From positions 3,472,001-3,536,000 of the forward strand of contig NZ_CP086068.1 in NCBI RefSeq assembly GCF_020783335.1: 64,000 nt of DNA. The letters are read 5' to 3'. Positions 49,220-58,187 of this stretch are shown here, one piece after another. A program made the position numbers and the translations under genes. Below the pieces are notes generated by a model. It ran no database searches. It saw only the letters and a program-made list of their open reading frames with translations, and had not been told where the DNA came from. This DNA comes from Mucilaginibacter daejeonensis. Lineage in GTDB: Bacteria; Bacteroidota; Bacteroidia; Sphingobacteriales; Sphingobacteriaceae. How positions within the stretch are numbered: position 1 is the stretch's first letter; each line of letters opens with the position of its first letter.

Positions 49220-52200
49220 ATGAGAAACAATTATTTTAAAAAGTATGCGCTTGTTTGCTTTTTGCTGGCCCTGTCGTGCGCAGCATTTGCCCAAACAGGC
49301 AGCATAACCGGTAAAGTGCTTGACAACAACCGTCAGCCATTACCTGGTGTTACCGTTGGCATCGCTAACACTAACATTGGCGCCCCTACCGATGTTGATG
49401 GTAATTTCCGTTTGAACAACGTGCCTGTAGGTGCACAAACGGTTACTGCACGTTACTTTGGCTTCACCAGCGCGCAGCAAGCCGTTACCGTAAAGGCTGG
49501 CGCTACCGCCACCGTTACTTTTGACCTGCAACCTGAGAACCGCGCTTTAAATGAGGTTGTGGTGATCGGTTACGGTACTCAAACTCGTAAGGATGTTACC
49601 GGTGCCGTTACTACCGTTACCAGTAAGGATTTCCAGAAAGGTGTGATCACTACGCCTGAGCAACTGATCGCCGGTAAAGCACCAGGTGTATCGGTTACCT
49701 CTAACGGTGGTGCCCCAGGTTCGGGTAGCACGATCCGTATCCGTGGTGGCGCGTCATTGAACGCTTCTAACAACCCATTGATCGTGATCGATGGTGTGCC
49801 TTTGAGCGATCAAAGCATCTCTGGCGCAGCTAACCCATTAAGCCTGATCAACCCTAACGATATCGAGTCGTTCAACGTGTTGAAAGACGCTTCGGCTGCT
49901 GCGATCTACGGTTCACGTGCTTCTAATGGCGTTATCCTGATCACTACAAAAAAAGGTCAGCGTGGTACACCACAGATCAACTTCAGCACCCAGTTCTCAC
50001 TTTCAAAGATCACCAAAAAAGTGGATGTGTTAACTCCTGATGAGTTCCGCAACTTTATCAACACCTACGGTAATGCTTCACAAAAAGCACAATTAGGTAC
50101 TGCCAACACTGATTGGCAAAACGAGATCTACCAAACCGCCAAAACCACTGATAACAACCTGAGCATATCAGGCTCGGCCGGCAAGAACCTGCCATACCGC
50201 GTATCAGCCGGTTACCTGGATCAGGAAGGTATCTTAAGAACAGGTAAATTGCAACGTACCAGTGTGGCCATCAACTTGTCGCCCTCGTTGCTGAAAGATC
50301 ACCTGAAACTGACCCTCAACGTTAAAGGTGCTCAAAGCAAGAACCGTTTCGCTAACGAAGATGCGATCACTAACGCGGTATTGTTCAACCCTACCGTGCC
50401 GGTATTATCAGGCAACAATAATTACGGTGGTTACTACCAGTTCTTGGACCCAAGTGCAGCTACCGGTTTGAAACAACAAGTACCACGTAACCCTGTAGGG
50501 TTATTGGAGCAACGTGAAGATAAAAGTACTGTATACCGCAGCATCGGTAACTTGCAGATCGATTACAAGTTCCACTTCCTGCCTGACCTGCACTTGAACA
50601 TCAATGCCGGTTACGATATATCTAAAGGTACCGGTACCGTTTACATCCCGGGCAACGCTGGCGCAAGTTTCGGTCGTTTCACTGATGCTAACGGCGTACT
50701 GCAAAGCGGCCAGAACACCCAATACAAGCAAACTCAAAGCAACAAGACCCTTGAGGCTTTCCTAAGTTATTCTAAAGACATCCGCTCGATCGAAAGCCGC
50801 GTGGAGGCCGTTGCCGGTTATGCTTACTATGACTACAAGACAACCAACTACAATTATGCCGACTACTCTGTTAACGGCGTGTTGAACCCTGGTACCACTC
50901 CAAACTTTGCGTTCGATATCCCGCAGAACAGGTTGCTGTCATACTACGGTCGTTTGAATTACACATTCAAGAACCGTTACTTATTGACCGCCACTGTACG
51001 TTCTGACGGTTCTTCAAGATTCGGCCCTAACAACCGTTTCGCTACCTTCCCTTCAGGTGCATTGGCCTGGAAGATCAAGGAAGAGGATTTCCTGAAAGGT
51101 GTTAGTACATTGTCAGATCTGAAACTGCGTGTAGGTTACGGTATCACCGGCCAGCAAGAAGGCATCGGTAACTATGACTACATCTCTTACTACGCCCTGA
51201 GCACCAACACTGCGCAATACCAGTTCGGTAACACTTTCTACAACATGTACCGTCCGGGTGGTTACTACCCTAACCGTAAATGGGAACAAACCGCTACCAC
51301 CAACGTAGCAGTTGACTATGGTTTCCTGAACGGCCGCATCACCGGTAGCTTGGAGTACTATCACAAAAAGACCAAGGACCTGTTGAACAAGATCGTGCAG
51401 CCTGCCGGTACCAACTTTACCAATGAGATCGTTGCTAACGTAGGTAACATGGAGAACGACGGTATCGAGTTCGCGATCAACGCCATCCCGGTACAAAGCA
51501 AGGACCTGACCTGGAACATCGGTTTCAACGTTACTTACAACAAGAACAAGATCACCAACCTGACCATCTCTCAAGATCCAACCTACGCAGGTTCGCCTAC
51601 AGGCGGTATCGCTGGCGGTACTGGTAACAACATCCAGATCCAGTCAGTTGGTTTCCCACGCAACGCGTTCTATGTATTGCAACAAGTATATGATGGCAAT
51701 GGTAAACCTGTTGATGGCGCCTTTGTTGATCAAAACAAAGATGGTGTGATCAACGAGCTTGACCTGTACCACTACAAACAACCGGATCCACGCGTTTACA
51801 TGGGCTTAAGCAGCAGTGTTAACTACAAGAACTGGAGCGCTGCCTTCACCGCACGTGCTAATCTGGGTAACTACGTTTACAACAACGTTAACTCAAATAC
51901 TGCTACTCAGCGTAACATCCTGAACCCGATCGGTGTGATCAACAACGGTTCGGCAGATATATTACGCAGCGGCATCACTGGTACGGTATTGACCGACAGA
52001 TTCTTCCTGTCTGACTACTATGTAGAGAATGCTTCATTCTTGCGTATGGACAACATCAACGTTGGTTACACCTTCGGTCAGTTGTTCAACTCAAAAGCAA
52101 CTTTACGTGTGAGTGGTAACGTACAAAATGCGTTCACCATCACTAAGTACAAAGGCATCGATCCTGAGATCAACGGCGGTATCGATAACAAATTTTACCC

Positions 52201-52243
52201 ACGCCCACGTACCTACGTGCTTGGCCTGAACCTTAACTTTTAA
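49220..52243 (+). CDS. SusC/RagA-family TonB-dependent transporter (starch locus)
   Basis: The 1007-residue outer-membrane transporter has a signal peptide (ending near AAFAQ), a carboxypeptidase-like domain (about 27-110, ITGKVLDNNRQPLPGVTVG), the SusC plug (LNEVVVIGYGTQTRKDVTGA, IRIRGGASLNAS, IYGSRASNGVILITTKKG) and a barrel ending in YVLGLNLNF. It has no STN domain. The gene uses a narrow codon set (CGT, GGT, AAC, ATC, CTG), which suggests strong expression. It lies 122 bases after GH13 and 27 bases before SusD. Maltodextrin uptake is inferred from the neighbouring GH13, SusE-like and GH31 genes. Confidence 0.95.
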   Translation: MRNNYFKKYALVCFLLALSCAAFAQTGSITGKVLDNNRQPLPGVTVGIANTNIGAPTDVDGNFRLNNVPVGAQTVTARYFGFTSAQQAVTVKAGATATVTFDLQPENRALNEVVVIGYGTQTRKDVTGAVTTVTSKDFQKGVITTPEQLIAGKAPGVSVTSNGGAPGSGSTIRIRGGASLNASNNPLIVIDGVPLSDQSISGAANPLSLINPNDIESFNVLKDASAAAIYGSRASNGVILITTKKGQRGTPQINFSTQFSLSKITKKVDVLTPDEFRNFINTYGNASQKAQLGTANTDWQNEIYQTAKTTDNNLSISGSAGKNLPYRVSAGYLDQEGILRTGKLQRTSVAINLSPSLLKDHLKLTLNVKGAQSKNRFANEDAITNAVLFNPTVPVLSGNNNYGGYYQFLDPSAATGLKQQVPRNPVGLLEQREDKSTVYRSIGNLQIDYKFHFLPDLHLNINAGYDISKGTGTVYIPGNAGASFGRFTDANGVLQSGQNTQYKQTQSNKTLEAFLSYSKDIRSIESRVEAVAGYAYYDYKTTNYNYADYSVNGVLNPGTTPNFAFDIPQNRLLSYYGRLNYTFKNRYLLTATVRSDGSSRFGPNNRFATFPSGALAWKIKEEDFLKGVSTLSDLKLRVGYGITGQQEGIGNYDYISYYALSTNTAQYQFGNTFYNMYRPGGYYPNRKWEQTATTNVAVDYGFLNGRITGSLEYYHKKTKDLLNKIVQPAGTNFTNEIVANVGNMENDGIEFAINAIPVQSKDLTWNIGFNVTYNKNKITNLTISQDPTYAGSPTGGIAGGTGNNIQIQSVGFPRNAFYVLQQVYDGNGKPVDGAFVDQNKDGVINELDLYHYKQPDPRVYMGLSSSVNYKNWSAAFTARANLGNYVYNNVNSNTATQRNILNPIGVINNGSADILRSGITGTVLTDRFFLSDYYVENASFLRMDNINVGYTFGQLFNSKATLRVSGNVQNAFTITKYKGIDPEINGGIDNKFYPRPRTYVLGLNLNF

Positions 52244-52270
52244 TTTGATAGATCATAAATATCAATAAAG

Positions 52271-53863
52271 ATGAGAAAGACTCCGATCAAAATATACGTA
52301 TTGGCAGCATTACTGAGCATGAGCGCAGTGTCTTGTAAAAAAGACCTGAACCTGCTGCCGACCAATGATATCACCGCAACAACAGTATACAGCACCCCTG
52401 CCGGTTACAAACAGGCTTTAGCCAAAGTTTACGGTAGCTACGCGCTTACCGGTAACAAAGGCCCTGCTGGTGATGATGGCACTAAAGACATACAAGGTAT
52501 CGACGAAGGTACCTCAGACTTTTACCGCTTATACTGGCAAGCACAGGAATTACCGACCGACGAAGCCGTTATTGGCTGGGGCGATGCCGGTTTGCCTGAC
52601 TTCCACAACATGAGCTGGTCGTCTAACAACGGCTTCCTGAAAGGTCTTTACTACCGTTCGTTCTACCAGATCACCCTGGCTAACGACTTCATTCGCCAAT
52701 CGACCGATGGCATGATCTCGTCAAGAGGGATATCAGGTAACGATGCTACTGCCATTCGCGCTTACCGTGCTGAGGCCCGTTTCCTAAGAGCTTATCAGTA
52801 CTCAGTTTTAATGGACCTTTTCGGTAACGTACCATTCGTGACCGAGAATGACGACCTGGGTGCGAGCCTGCCAAAACAGATCGCCCGCAAGGACCTGTTC
52901 AGCTATGTAGAAAGCGAATTGAAAGCTATCGATGGCGACCTGGTGGCCGCTCGTCAAAATGAGTATGGCCGTGCCGACAAGGCCGCTGCCTATGCCCTAT
53001 TAGCTCGTATCTACCTGAACGCAAACGTATATACTGGCACTCCACGTTACAATGACGCCGCTACTTACGCTAAACGCGTGATCGATGCTGGTTATTCACT
53101 GATCGGTAACTACCGCAACCTAATGACCGCCGACAACAACCTAAATACCAGTGAGTTCATCCTGACCATCAATTATGATGGTGTGCGTACTCAAGGTTAC
53201 GGTGGCACTACTTTCCTGCTGCATGCCTCTATCGGTGGCAGCGAGTCGGCCGCTTCACGTGGTGCCGATGGTGGCTGGGCTGGTCTGCGAACCACCAAGA
53301 ACCTGGTTAACCTGTTCCCTGACAACACTGGTGCTGCCGATAAACGCGCGCAGTTCTACACCAACGGTCAGAGCCTCGAGATCAACAACGTTAGCAACTT
53401 TACCGATGGTTATGCGATAACCAAATACCGCAACCTGAAGGCTAATGGCGGTGCCCCATCTAACCTGACCTTTGCTGATATAGACGTACCATTGTTCCGT
53501 TTGAGCGAGATGTACCTGATCTATGCTGAGTCGGTATTGCGCAACCCTTCTGCAGGCGACCTGGTTACTGCGTTAGGTTATGTGAACCTTATCCGTGCCC
53601 GTGCCTACGGTAATGCTACCGGTGCCGTGACCACCATCAACCTTGATTTCATCCTGGATGAGCGTGCCCGCGAACTGTACTGGGAAGCACAACGCCGTAC
53701 CGACCTGATCCGTTACGACCGTTTCGTTACCGGCGCTTACCTGTGGCCTTTCAAAGCCGGCGTGATCGGTGGTCGTGCATCTGATGCCAACCACAACCTG
53801 TATCCGCTGCCGGTGGCCGATGTGACCAGCAACACCAACCTGAAACAGAACCCAGGCTATTAA
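52271..53863 (+). CDS. SusD/RagB-family glycan-binding lipoprotein (starch locus)
   Basis: The 530-residue lipoprotein has a type II signal peptide (MSAVSCKK, Cys22), a TPR-type helical scaffold with AYRAEARFLRAYQYSVLMDL, and the C-terminal signature FRLSEMYLIYAESVLRN and DERARELYWEAQRRTDLIRY, ending in YPLPVADVTSN. It caps the preceding SusC and binds maltodextrin at the cell surface. Codon use is as biased as in susC. At 530 residues it is near the size of B. thetaiotaomicron SusD and shorter than the xylan-locus SusD (647). It is followed 77 bases later by a SusE-like gene. Confidence 0.94.
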   Translation: MRKTPIKIYVLAALLSMSAVSCKKDLNLLPTNDITATTVYSTPAGYKQALAKVYGSYALTGNKGPAGDDGTKDIQGIDEGTSDFYRLYWQAQELPTDEAVIGWGDAGLPDFHNMSWSSNNGFLKGLYYRSFYQITLANDFIRQSTDGMISSRGISGNDATAIRAYRAEARFLRAYQYSVLMDLFGNVPFVTENDDLGASLPKQIARKDLFSYVESELKAIDGDLVAARQNEYGRADKAAAYALLARIYLNANVYTGTPRYNDAATYAKRVIDAGYSLIGNYRNLMTADNNLNTSEFILTINYDGVRTQGYGGTTFLLHASIGGSESAASRGADGGWAGLRTTKNLVNLFPDNTGAADKRAQFYTNGQSLEINNVSNFTDGYAITKYRNLKANGGAPSNLTFADIDVPLFRLSEMYLIYAESVLRNPSAGDLVTALGYVNLIRARAYGNATGAVTTINLDFILDERARELYWEAQRRTDLIRYDRFVTGAYLWPFKAGVIGGRASDANHNLYPLPVADVTSNTNLKQNPGY

Positions 53864-53940
53864 TTTGAATATCGGTGCAGGGATGCCTGAATGATCAGCA
53901 TCCCTGCATTTTACAGAAATATCAGTTTTTGAACCGAAAC

Positions 53941-54972
53941 ATGAAAAGATATACCACTTTTATGCTTGCTTTGGCCGGTTTGGCAATGCTGGCATTTGCA
54001 TCATGCAAAAAGGACGAGAACCGCGTTACTGCCACCACCGGTAGCACCACCGCGCTTTCGGCCACCAACACAACGTTCACGGTAAGCAGTGCCACTTCGT
54101 CGAACGCGGCCACTACCCTATCGTGGAACACGGCTAACTTTGGCTATTCGGCTTCTACCAGCTACTCGCTGGAGTTCGACCGTAAGGGCAATAACTTTGC
54201 TGCTCCTGCTGCCGTTTCGGTATCAGGTGGCTCAAGCAAAGCTTATACCCAGGGCGAGATCAACGAGATGGCCGTTAAAGCCGGTTTCGCGCCTGACAAG
54301 GCCTCACAACTGGAGGTACGTTTAAAGGCGTCTATCAGCCCGTCATACGCACCATCATACTCTAACGTGGTAACGCTGAACTTTACACCTTACCGCGCAT
54401 TTGTGAGCTACCCTACCTTATGGGTACCGGGTGCTTACCAAGGCTGGAGCCCTGCTACCGCTTCAACACTGGCTTCAGTAAAAAGCGATGGCAACTACGA
54501 AGGCTTTATAGCCTTTACCCCAGGCAACCTGGAGTTCAAAGTTAACGTGGCCCCTAACTGGGATCAAACCAACTACGGTATCAAAGGTGGTGCTTTAGCT
54601 ACTGATGGAGGCAACATCACTGTACCAAGCGATGGTTATTACATGCTGCGCGCCAACCCGGATACCAAGACCTTCTCGGCCACCAAGACCAGCACTTGGA
54701 GCCTGAACGGTACCGCCACCGGCAACGCCGACCAGAACCTGACCTACGATGCTACCAGCAAGACCTGGAAAGGCACTTTCACCTTAGCTGTAGGTACTTT
54801 CAAGTTCCGTGCTAACGGTGCCAACACCATCGTACTGGGTGATCGCACACCGGTGACCACCTTCCTTACTGCTGATGGCGCTGCCATTAGCGTACCTACC
54901 GCCGGATCTTACCAGGTCGTTTTGAACCTGAGCGTGAGCGGCAACTACTACTACGAGCTCAACAAGCAATAA
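53941..54972 (+). CDS. SusE/SusF-like starch-binding outer-membrane lipoprotein
   Basis: From ATG 53941 (MKRYTTFMLA) the 343-residue protein has a lipobox (LAFASCKK) and three beta modules. The first is an N-terminal SusE domain (about 25-130, with SWNTANFGYSASTSYSLEFD). Two starch-binding CBM-type repeats follow (about 135-240 with WVPGAYQGWSPATAS, and about 250-343 with KTWKGTFTLAVGTFKFRANG). Aromatic residues such as the Trp pair of YQGWSP are typical glucan contacts. Its position after SusD matches susE in B. thetaiotaomicron; no susF or surface amylase susG follows. The longer frame from GTG 53875 is unlikely because it hides the signal peptide. Confidence 0.88.
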   Translation: MKRYTTFMLALAGLAMLAFASCKKDENRVTATTGSTTALSATNTTFTVSSATSSNAATTLSWNTANFGYSASTSYSLEFDRKGNNFAAPAAVSVSGGSSKAYTQGEINEMAVKAGFAPDKASQLEVRLKASISPSYAPSYSNVVTLNFTPYRAFVSYPTLWVPGAYQGWSPATASTLASVKSDGNYEGFIAFTPGNLEFKVNVAPNWDQTNYGIKGGALATDGGNITVPSDGYYMLRANPDTKTFSATKTSTWSLNGTATGNADQNLTYDATSKTWKGTFTLAVGTFKFRANGANTIVLGDRTPVTTFLTADGAAISVPTAGSYQVVLNLSVSGNYYYELNKQ

Positions 54973-54978
54973 TACCTG

Positions 54979-55005
54979 ATAAGCCGGCCCTTGTGGCCGG
55001 CTTAT
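54979..55005 (+). terminator. Hairpin between the SusE-like gene and GH31
   Basis: ATAAGCCGGCC (54979-54989) pairs perfectly with GGCCGGCTTAT (54995-55005) around CTTGT. The T run after it is short (TTCAATT), so partial termination or 3'-end protection of the susCDE mRNA is more likely than a full stop. Confidence 0.65.
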
Positions 55006-55027
55006 TCAATTGATAACGAAGAGAGAT

Positions 55028-57490
55028 ATGATGAAGATCAGAACAAAGCTTTTGAGCGTTGTAGGCCTGAGCCTTGCCTTAACGGCAGGTGCTATGGCGC
55101 AAAGCAACGCGGTAAAAAGCATTGGCAACGTTACCGATGTGCAGGTACAGGGCCAGCAGCTGAGCCTGATGGCCGGTGTGGCCCATGTGCAGGTATCGGT
55201 ATACAGCCCATCGGTGATCCGTGTACGCATGGATAAGCAGCCGCTGGGTAAGGACATGTCGTTCGCTGTGATCGCGCAGCCTGCAAAGGTGAAGGCCAAC
55301 ATCACGCAAACGGATAATGACATCACCATCACCACCGATTCATTGCGGATGGTGATCGGTAAAAAGCCTTTTCACACCACCTTTTACACGCTTGATAACA
55401 AAGTGATCAGTGAGGATGAGGGCGGCCTGAACACCTCATGGGTGAACGAGAACGTGACCACCTACAAGCACATGCAGCAAGGCGAGCACTTTTTAGGCCT
55501 TGGCGAGAAGACCGGCAACCTTGACCGAAAGGGCAATGGCTACACCAACTGGAACTCCGATACCTACGGATACCGCGTTGATCAGGACCCTATTTACTCT
55601 GACATACCGTTCTACATAGGCGTACACCACGACCTTAACTACGGTATCTTCATGGATAACACCTATCAAAGCGATTTCAACTTTGGCGCCAGCAATAACC
55701 GTTTTTCCTCTTTTGGAGCGCGCGGGGGCGAGATGAACTACTATTTCATCTACCACAAGCGCCTGGCCGATATCATTGCCTCATACACCACCCTGACCGG
55801 GCGCATGAAAATGCCACCGCTATGGAGCCTGGGCTACCAGCAGAACCGTTACAGCTACTACCCCGATACCGAGGTGATGCGCATCGCCCAGACCCTGCGC
55901 GAAAAGAAGATCCCGGCCGATGGTATCACCCTCGACATCCATTACATGGACAAGTACAAGGTGTTCACCTGGGATAAGCAACGTTTCCCCGACCCGGTAA
56001 AAATGAACGCCAAGTTGAAGGACATGGGCTTTAAGCTGACCGTGATCGTTGACCCTGGCGTAAAGACCGAAAAGGGTTACGGCGTTTTTGAACGTGGTTT
56101 GAAGAACGACATCTTTATCAAGTACTCCGACAGCACCAACTACACCGGCGAAGTATGGCCCGGCTGGTGCTACTTCCCTGATTTTACCGGCAACAAAGCC
56201 CGCCTGTGGTGGCAAACCGAGATCAAGAAGTACGCCGACGACGGCATCAGCGGTATATGGAACGATATGAACGAGATATCGACCTGGGGCCAAAAGATGC
56301 CCGACAACGTGATCTTCAATTACGAAGGTCAAATGGCTTCACACCTGCAGGCACGTAACGTGTACGGCCTCAATATGGCCCGTGCCAGCTATGAGGGCTT
56401 CCGCAAGGCGTTGAACAAACGTCCGTTCATTTTGACCCGCTCGGGCTATGCCGGCCTGCAACGCTACACCGCGATCTGGACCGGTGACAACCGTGCCGAG
56501 GATGATCACATGCTGATGGGGGTGCGCCTGCTTACCAGTTTGGGTATGAGCGGTGTGGCCTTTTCGGCAATGGATATCGGTGGCTTTACCGGTAACCCTA
56601 CTGTGCCGTTGTACACCCGCTGGATGCAGATCGGTGCCTTTACCCCCTACTTCCGTAACCACACGGGCGTGAACACCAAATCGGCCGAGCCATGGGCATT
56701 TGGCGAAGAAGCGTTAGAGATCGTGCGTAACTACATTGACCTGCGTTACCGGTTAATGCCTTACCTGTACTCATCTTTCTACGAAGCCACCCAGACCGGT
56801 ATGCCGGTGATGCGCTCGCTGGCCATTGACCATACGGCCGATGAAAAGGTTTATACCGCCAAGTTCCAGAACCAGTACCTTTTCGGTAACTCGTTCATGG
56901 TGGCACCTTTTGCCAGCACCGATACTTATGGTACCGTTTACCTGCCCGAAGGCCGCTGGTATGACCTGTACACCGATGAGGCTTTTGCAGGCAAGCAGGA
57001 AAAGATATTCCCGTTGACCATCAGCAAACTCCCTGTATTCGTGAAAGAGAGCAGCATTATCCCGATGCAATCGCTGGTACAATCTACCGCCGAGAAGCCT
57101 ACCGACACCCTTACCCTGCACGTGTACAAAGGTGATCGCAATAACAGCTTTATATATTATGAAGATGATGGCGAAAGCTACAACTACGAGAACGGTGCCT
57201 ATTACAAACGCACCATGACCTACAATGCTACCAAAAAGCAGATCACCTTGGGCCAGGCAGATGGCAGCGTGACCTCAAAATTCAAGCATATCAAATTAAT
57301 GCTACATGGTTTTGATGGCATGAGCATCAAAGTGAACGGCAAGGCGGTTAGGTCGGCACAGGAGTTCTCGTCGGTATTAACGCCGATCTCCAAATTTGAC
57401 CCGACAGGCACCGCTAACAGCGCCGAAGGAAAGAACGTACAGACCCTGCTGATCGATAATAGCAGCAAAGCCATCACGCTGAACTACTAA
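55028..57490 (+). CDS. GH31 alpha-glucosidase
   Basis: GH31 alpha-glucosidases release glucose from the non-reducing end of maltodextrins. From ATG 55028 (MMKIRTKLLS) the 820-residue secreted protein has an N-terminal beta-sandwich (HFLGLGEKTGNLDRKGNGYTNW), the barrel with PPLWSLGYQQNRYSYYPD and the nucleophile motif GIWNDMNE (Asp413), then the acid region WTGDNRAEDDHMLMG and RWMQIGAFTPYFRNH. C-terminal beta domains complete it. In the B. thetaiotaomicron sus operon the alpha-glucosidase SusB is a GH97; here a GH31 takes that place. A hairpin just upstream may lower its level relative to susCDE. ATG 55031 is an equal start option. Confidence 0.92.
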   Translation: MMKIRTKLLSVVGLSLALTAGAMAQSNAVKSIGNVTDVQVQGQQLSLMAGVAHVQVSVYSPSVIRVRMDKQPLGKDMSFAVIAQPAKVKANITQTDNDITITTDSLRMVIGKKPFHTTFYTLDNKVISEDEGGLNTSWVNENVTTYKHMQQGEHFLGLGEKTGNLDRKGNGYTNWNSDTYGYRVDQDPIYSDIPFYIGVHHDLNYGIFMDNTYQSDFNFGASNNRFSSFGARGGEMNYYFIYHKRLADIIASYTTLTGRMKMPPLWSLGYQQNRYSYYPDTEVMRIAQTLREKKIPADGITLDIHYMDKYKVFTWDKQRFPDPVKMNAKLKDMGFKLTVIVDPGVKTEKGYGVFERGLKNDIFIKYSDSTNYTGEVWPGWCYFPDFTGNKARLWWQTEIKKYADDGISGIWNDMNEISTWGQKMPDNVIFNYEGQMASHLQARNVYGLNMARASYEGFRKALNKRPFILTRSGYAGLQRYTAIWTGDNRAEDDHMLMGVRLLTSLGMSGVAFSAMDIGGFTGNPTVPLYTRWMQIGAFTPYFRNHTGVNTKSAEPWAFGEEALEIVRNYIDLRYRLMPYLYSSFYEATQTGMPVMRSLAIDHTADEKVYTAKFQNQYLFGNSFMVAPFASTDTYGTVYLPEGRWYDLYTDEAFAGKQEKIFPLTISKLPVFVKESSIIPMQSLVQSTAEKPTDTLTLHVYKGDRNNSFIYYEDDGESYNYENGAYYKRTMTYNATKKQITLGQADGSVTSKFKHIKLMLHGFDGMSIKVNGKAVRSAQEFSSVLTPISKFDPTGTANSAEGKNVQTLLIDNSSKAITLNY

Positions 57491-57517
57491 CTTAACTAAA
57501 CTAAGTATAATTACCCC

Positions 57518-57552
57518 AAGCCCCGCGTTTCTCAATTTAGCGGGGCTTTTTT
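57518..57552 (+). terminator. Terminator of the starch operon after GH31
   Basis: AAGCCCCGC (57518-57526) pairs with GCGGGGCTT (57540-57548), followed by a T run, a typical intrinsic terminator 28 bases past the GH31 stop codon. Confidence 0.85.
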
Positions 57553-57622
57553 GTGCCCTGCATGTAACAAACCTTGCGCACCATCGTTCCAAGTTACAGT
57601 TCAACTTCAATCATCATTACCG

Positions 57623-58090
57623 ATGCGACGCCTCTTACACTTCCCCTGCTTTTTCATGCTCATCATCGCCTTTTCGTCGGGCGGGTGTAAGCACCACACC
57701 CATGATGACCATTTGGCTTTTTATGTAGATAGTGCCTGCAAGGCCGGTGGCGGCAAGCTCAACATATCTGCATTTAAAAAAGTAAAGTGGGATACCCTGT
57801 ATGTGATCAGGCCTTACACCCCTATCGGTAAGTTGCCCGCGCAACTTTTGCCTTACCAGGAGCAGATCGCCAGCACAGGGATAGACCAGGTGGACCGCTT
57901 TTACGTATTGCTGCTCACCGATAAAGGCAAGCTGACCGAAATGGCCCGCATACCGGCCGGACTGGTAGATTGGGCCAGGCTTGACCAGCATACCGGAGGT
58001 AACAACGTCGGCATCTTTCAGCGCGACCGAACCAACTTCAACACCACTTACGACGCGGCCCAACACCGCTTTGTGCTGACCCGCCCTTAA
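57623..58090 (+). CDS. Small lipoprotein of unknown function
   Basis: From ATG 57623 (MRRLLHFPCFFMLIIAFSSG) the protein has 155 residues with a lipoprotein-like signal ending SSGGC, then a histidine-rich KHHTHDDH stretch. The mature part (WDTLYVIRPYTPIGKLP, VDRFYVLLLTDKGKLTEMARIP) looks like a small mixed alpha/beta domain of about 125 residues. I do not recognise the family. It lies between the terminator after GH31 and the SusR-like gene, on the same strand. The longer frame starts at TTG 57551 inside the terminator and is not credible. The His-rich start could bind metal, which is speculation. Confidence 0.7.
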   Translation: MRRLLHFPCFFMLIIAFSSGGCKHHTHDDHLAFYVDSACKAGGGKLNISAFKKVKWDTLYVIRPYTPIGKLPAQLLPYQEQIASTGIDQVDRFYVLLLTDKGKLTEMARIPAGLVDWARLDQHTGGNNVGIFQRDRTNFNTTYDAAQHRFVLTRP

Positions 58091-58161
58091 GCAGATCAAA
58101 GTACCGTTAAAATATCGTTCGCCCCGGCAGGCGCTCTGTTCTTATTAAAGTTTTTAACTTG

Positions 58162-58169
58162 TACTTTTG
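58162..58169 (+). promoter_or_regulatory. -7 box of the SusR-like gene
   Basis: TACTTTTG matches TAnnTTTG exactly and ends 18 bases before the ATG, implying a very short leader. No TTTG is seen at -33, but the region upstream is AT-rich. Confidence 0.55.
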
Positions 58170-58187
58170 CTCCGTTAAAAACCTGGT

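Noticed and set aside
49220..52243. Anti-sigma/ECF-coupled SusC
   Set aside because: Neither SusC has an N-terminal STN domain and there is no anti-sigma or ECF sigma gene in the window.
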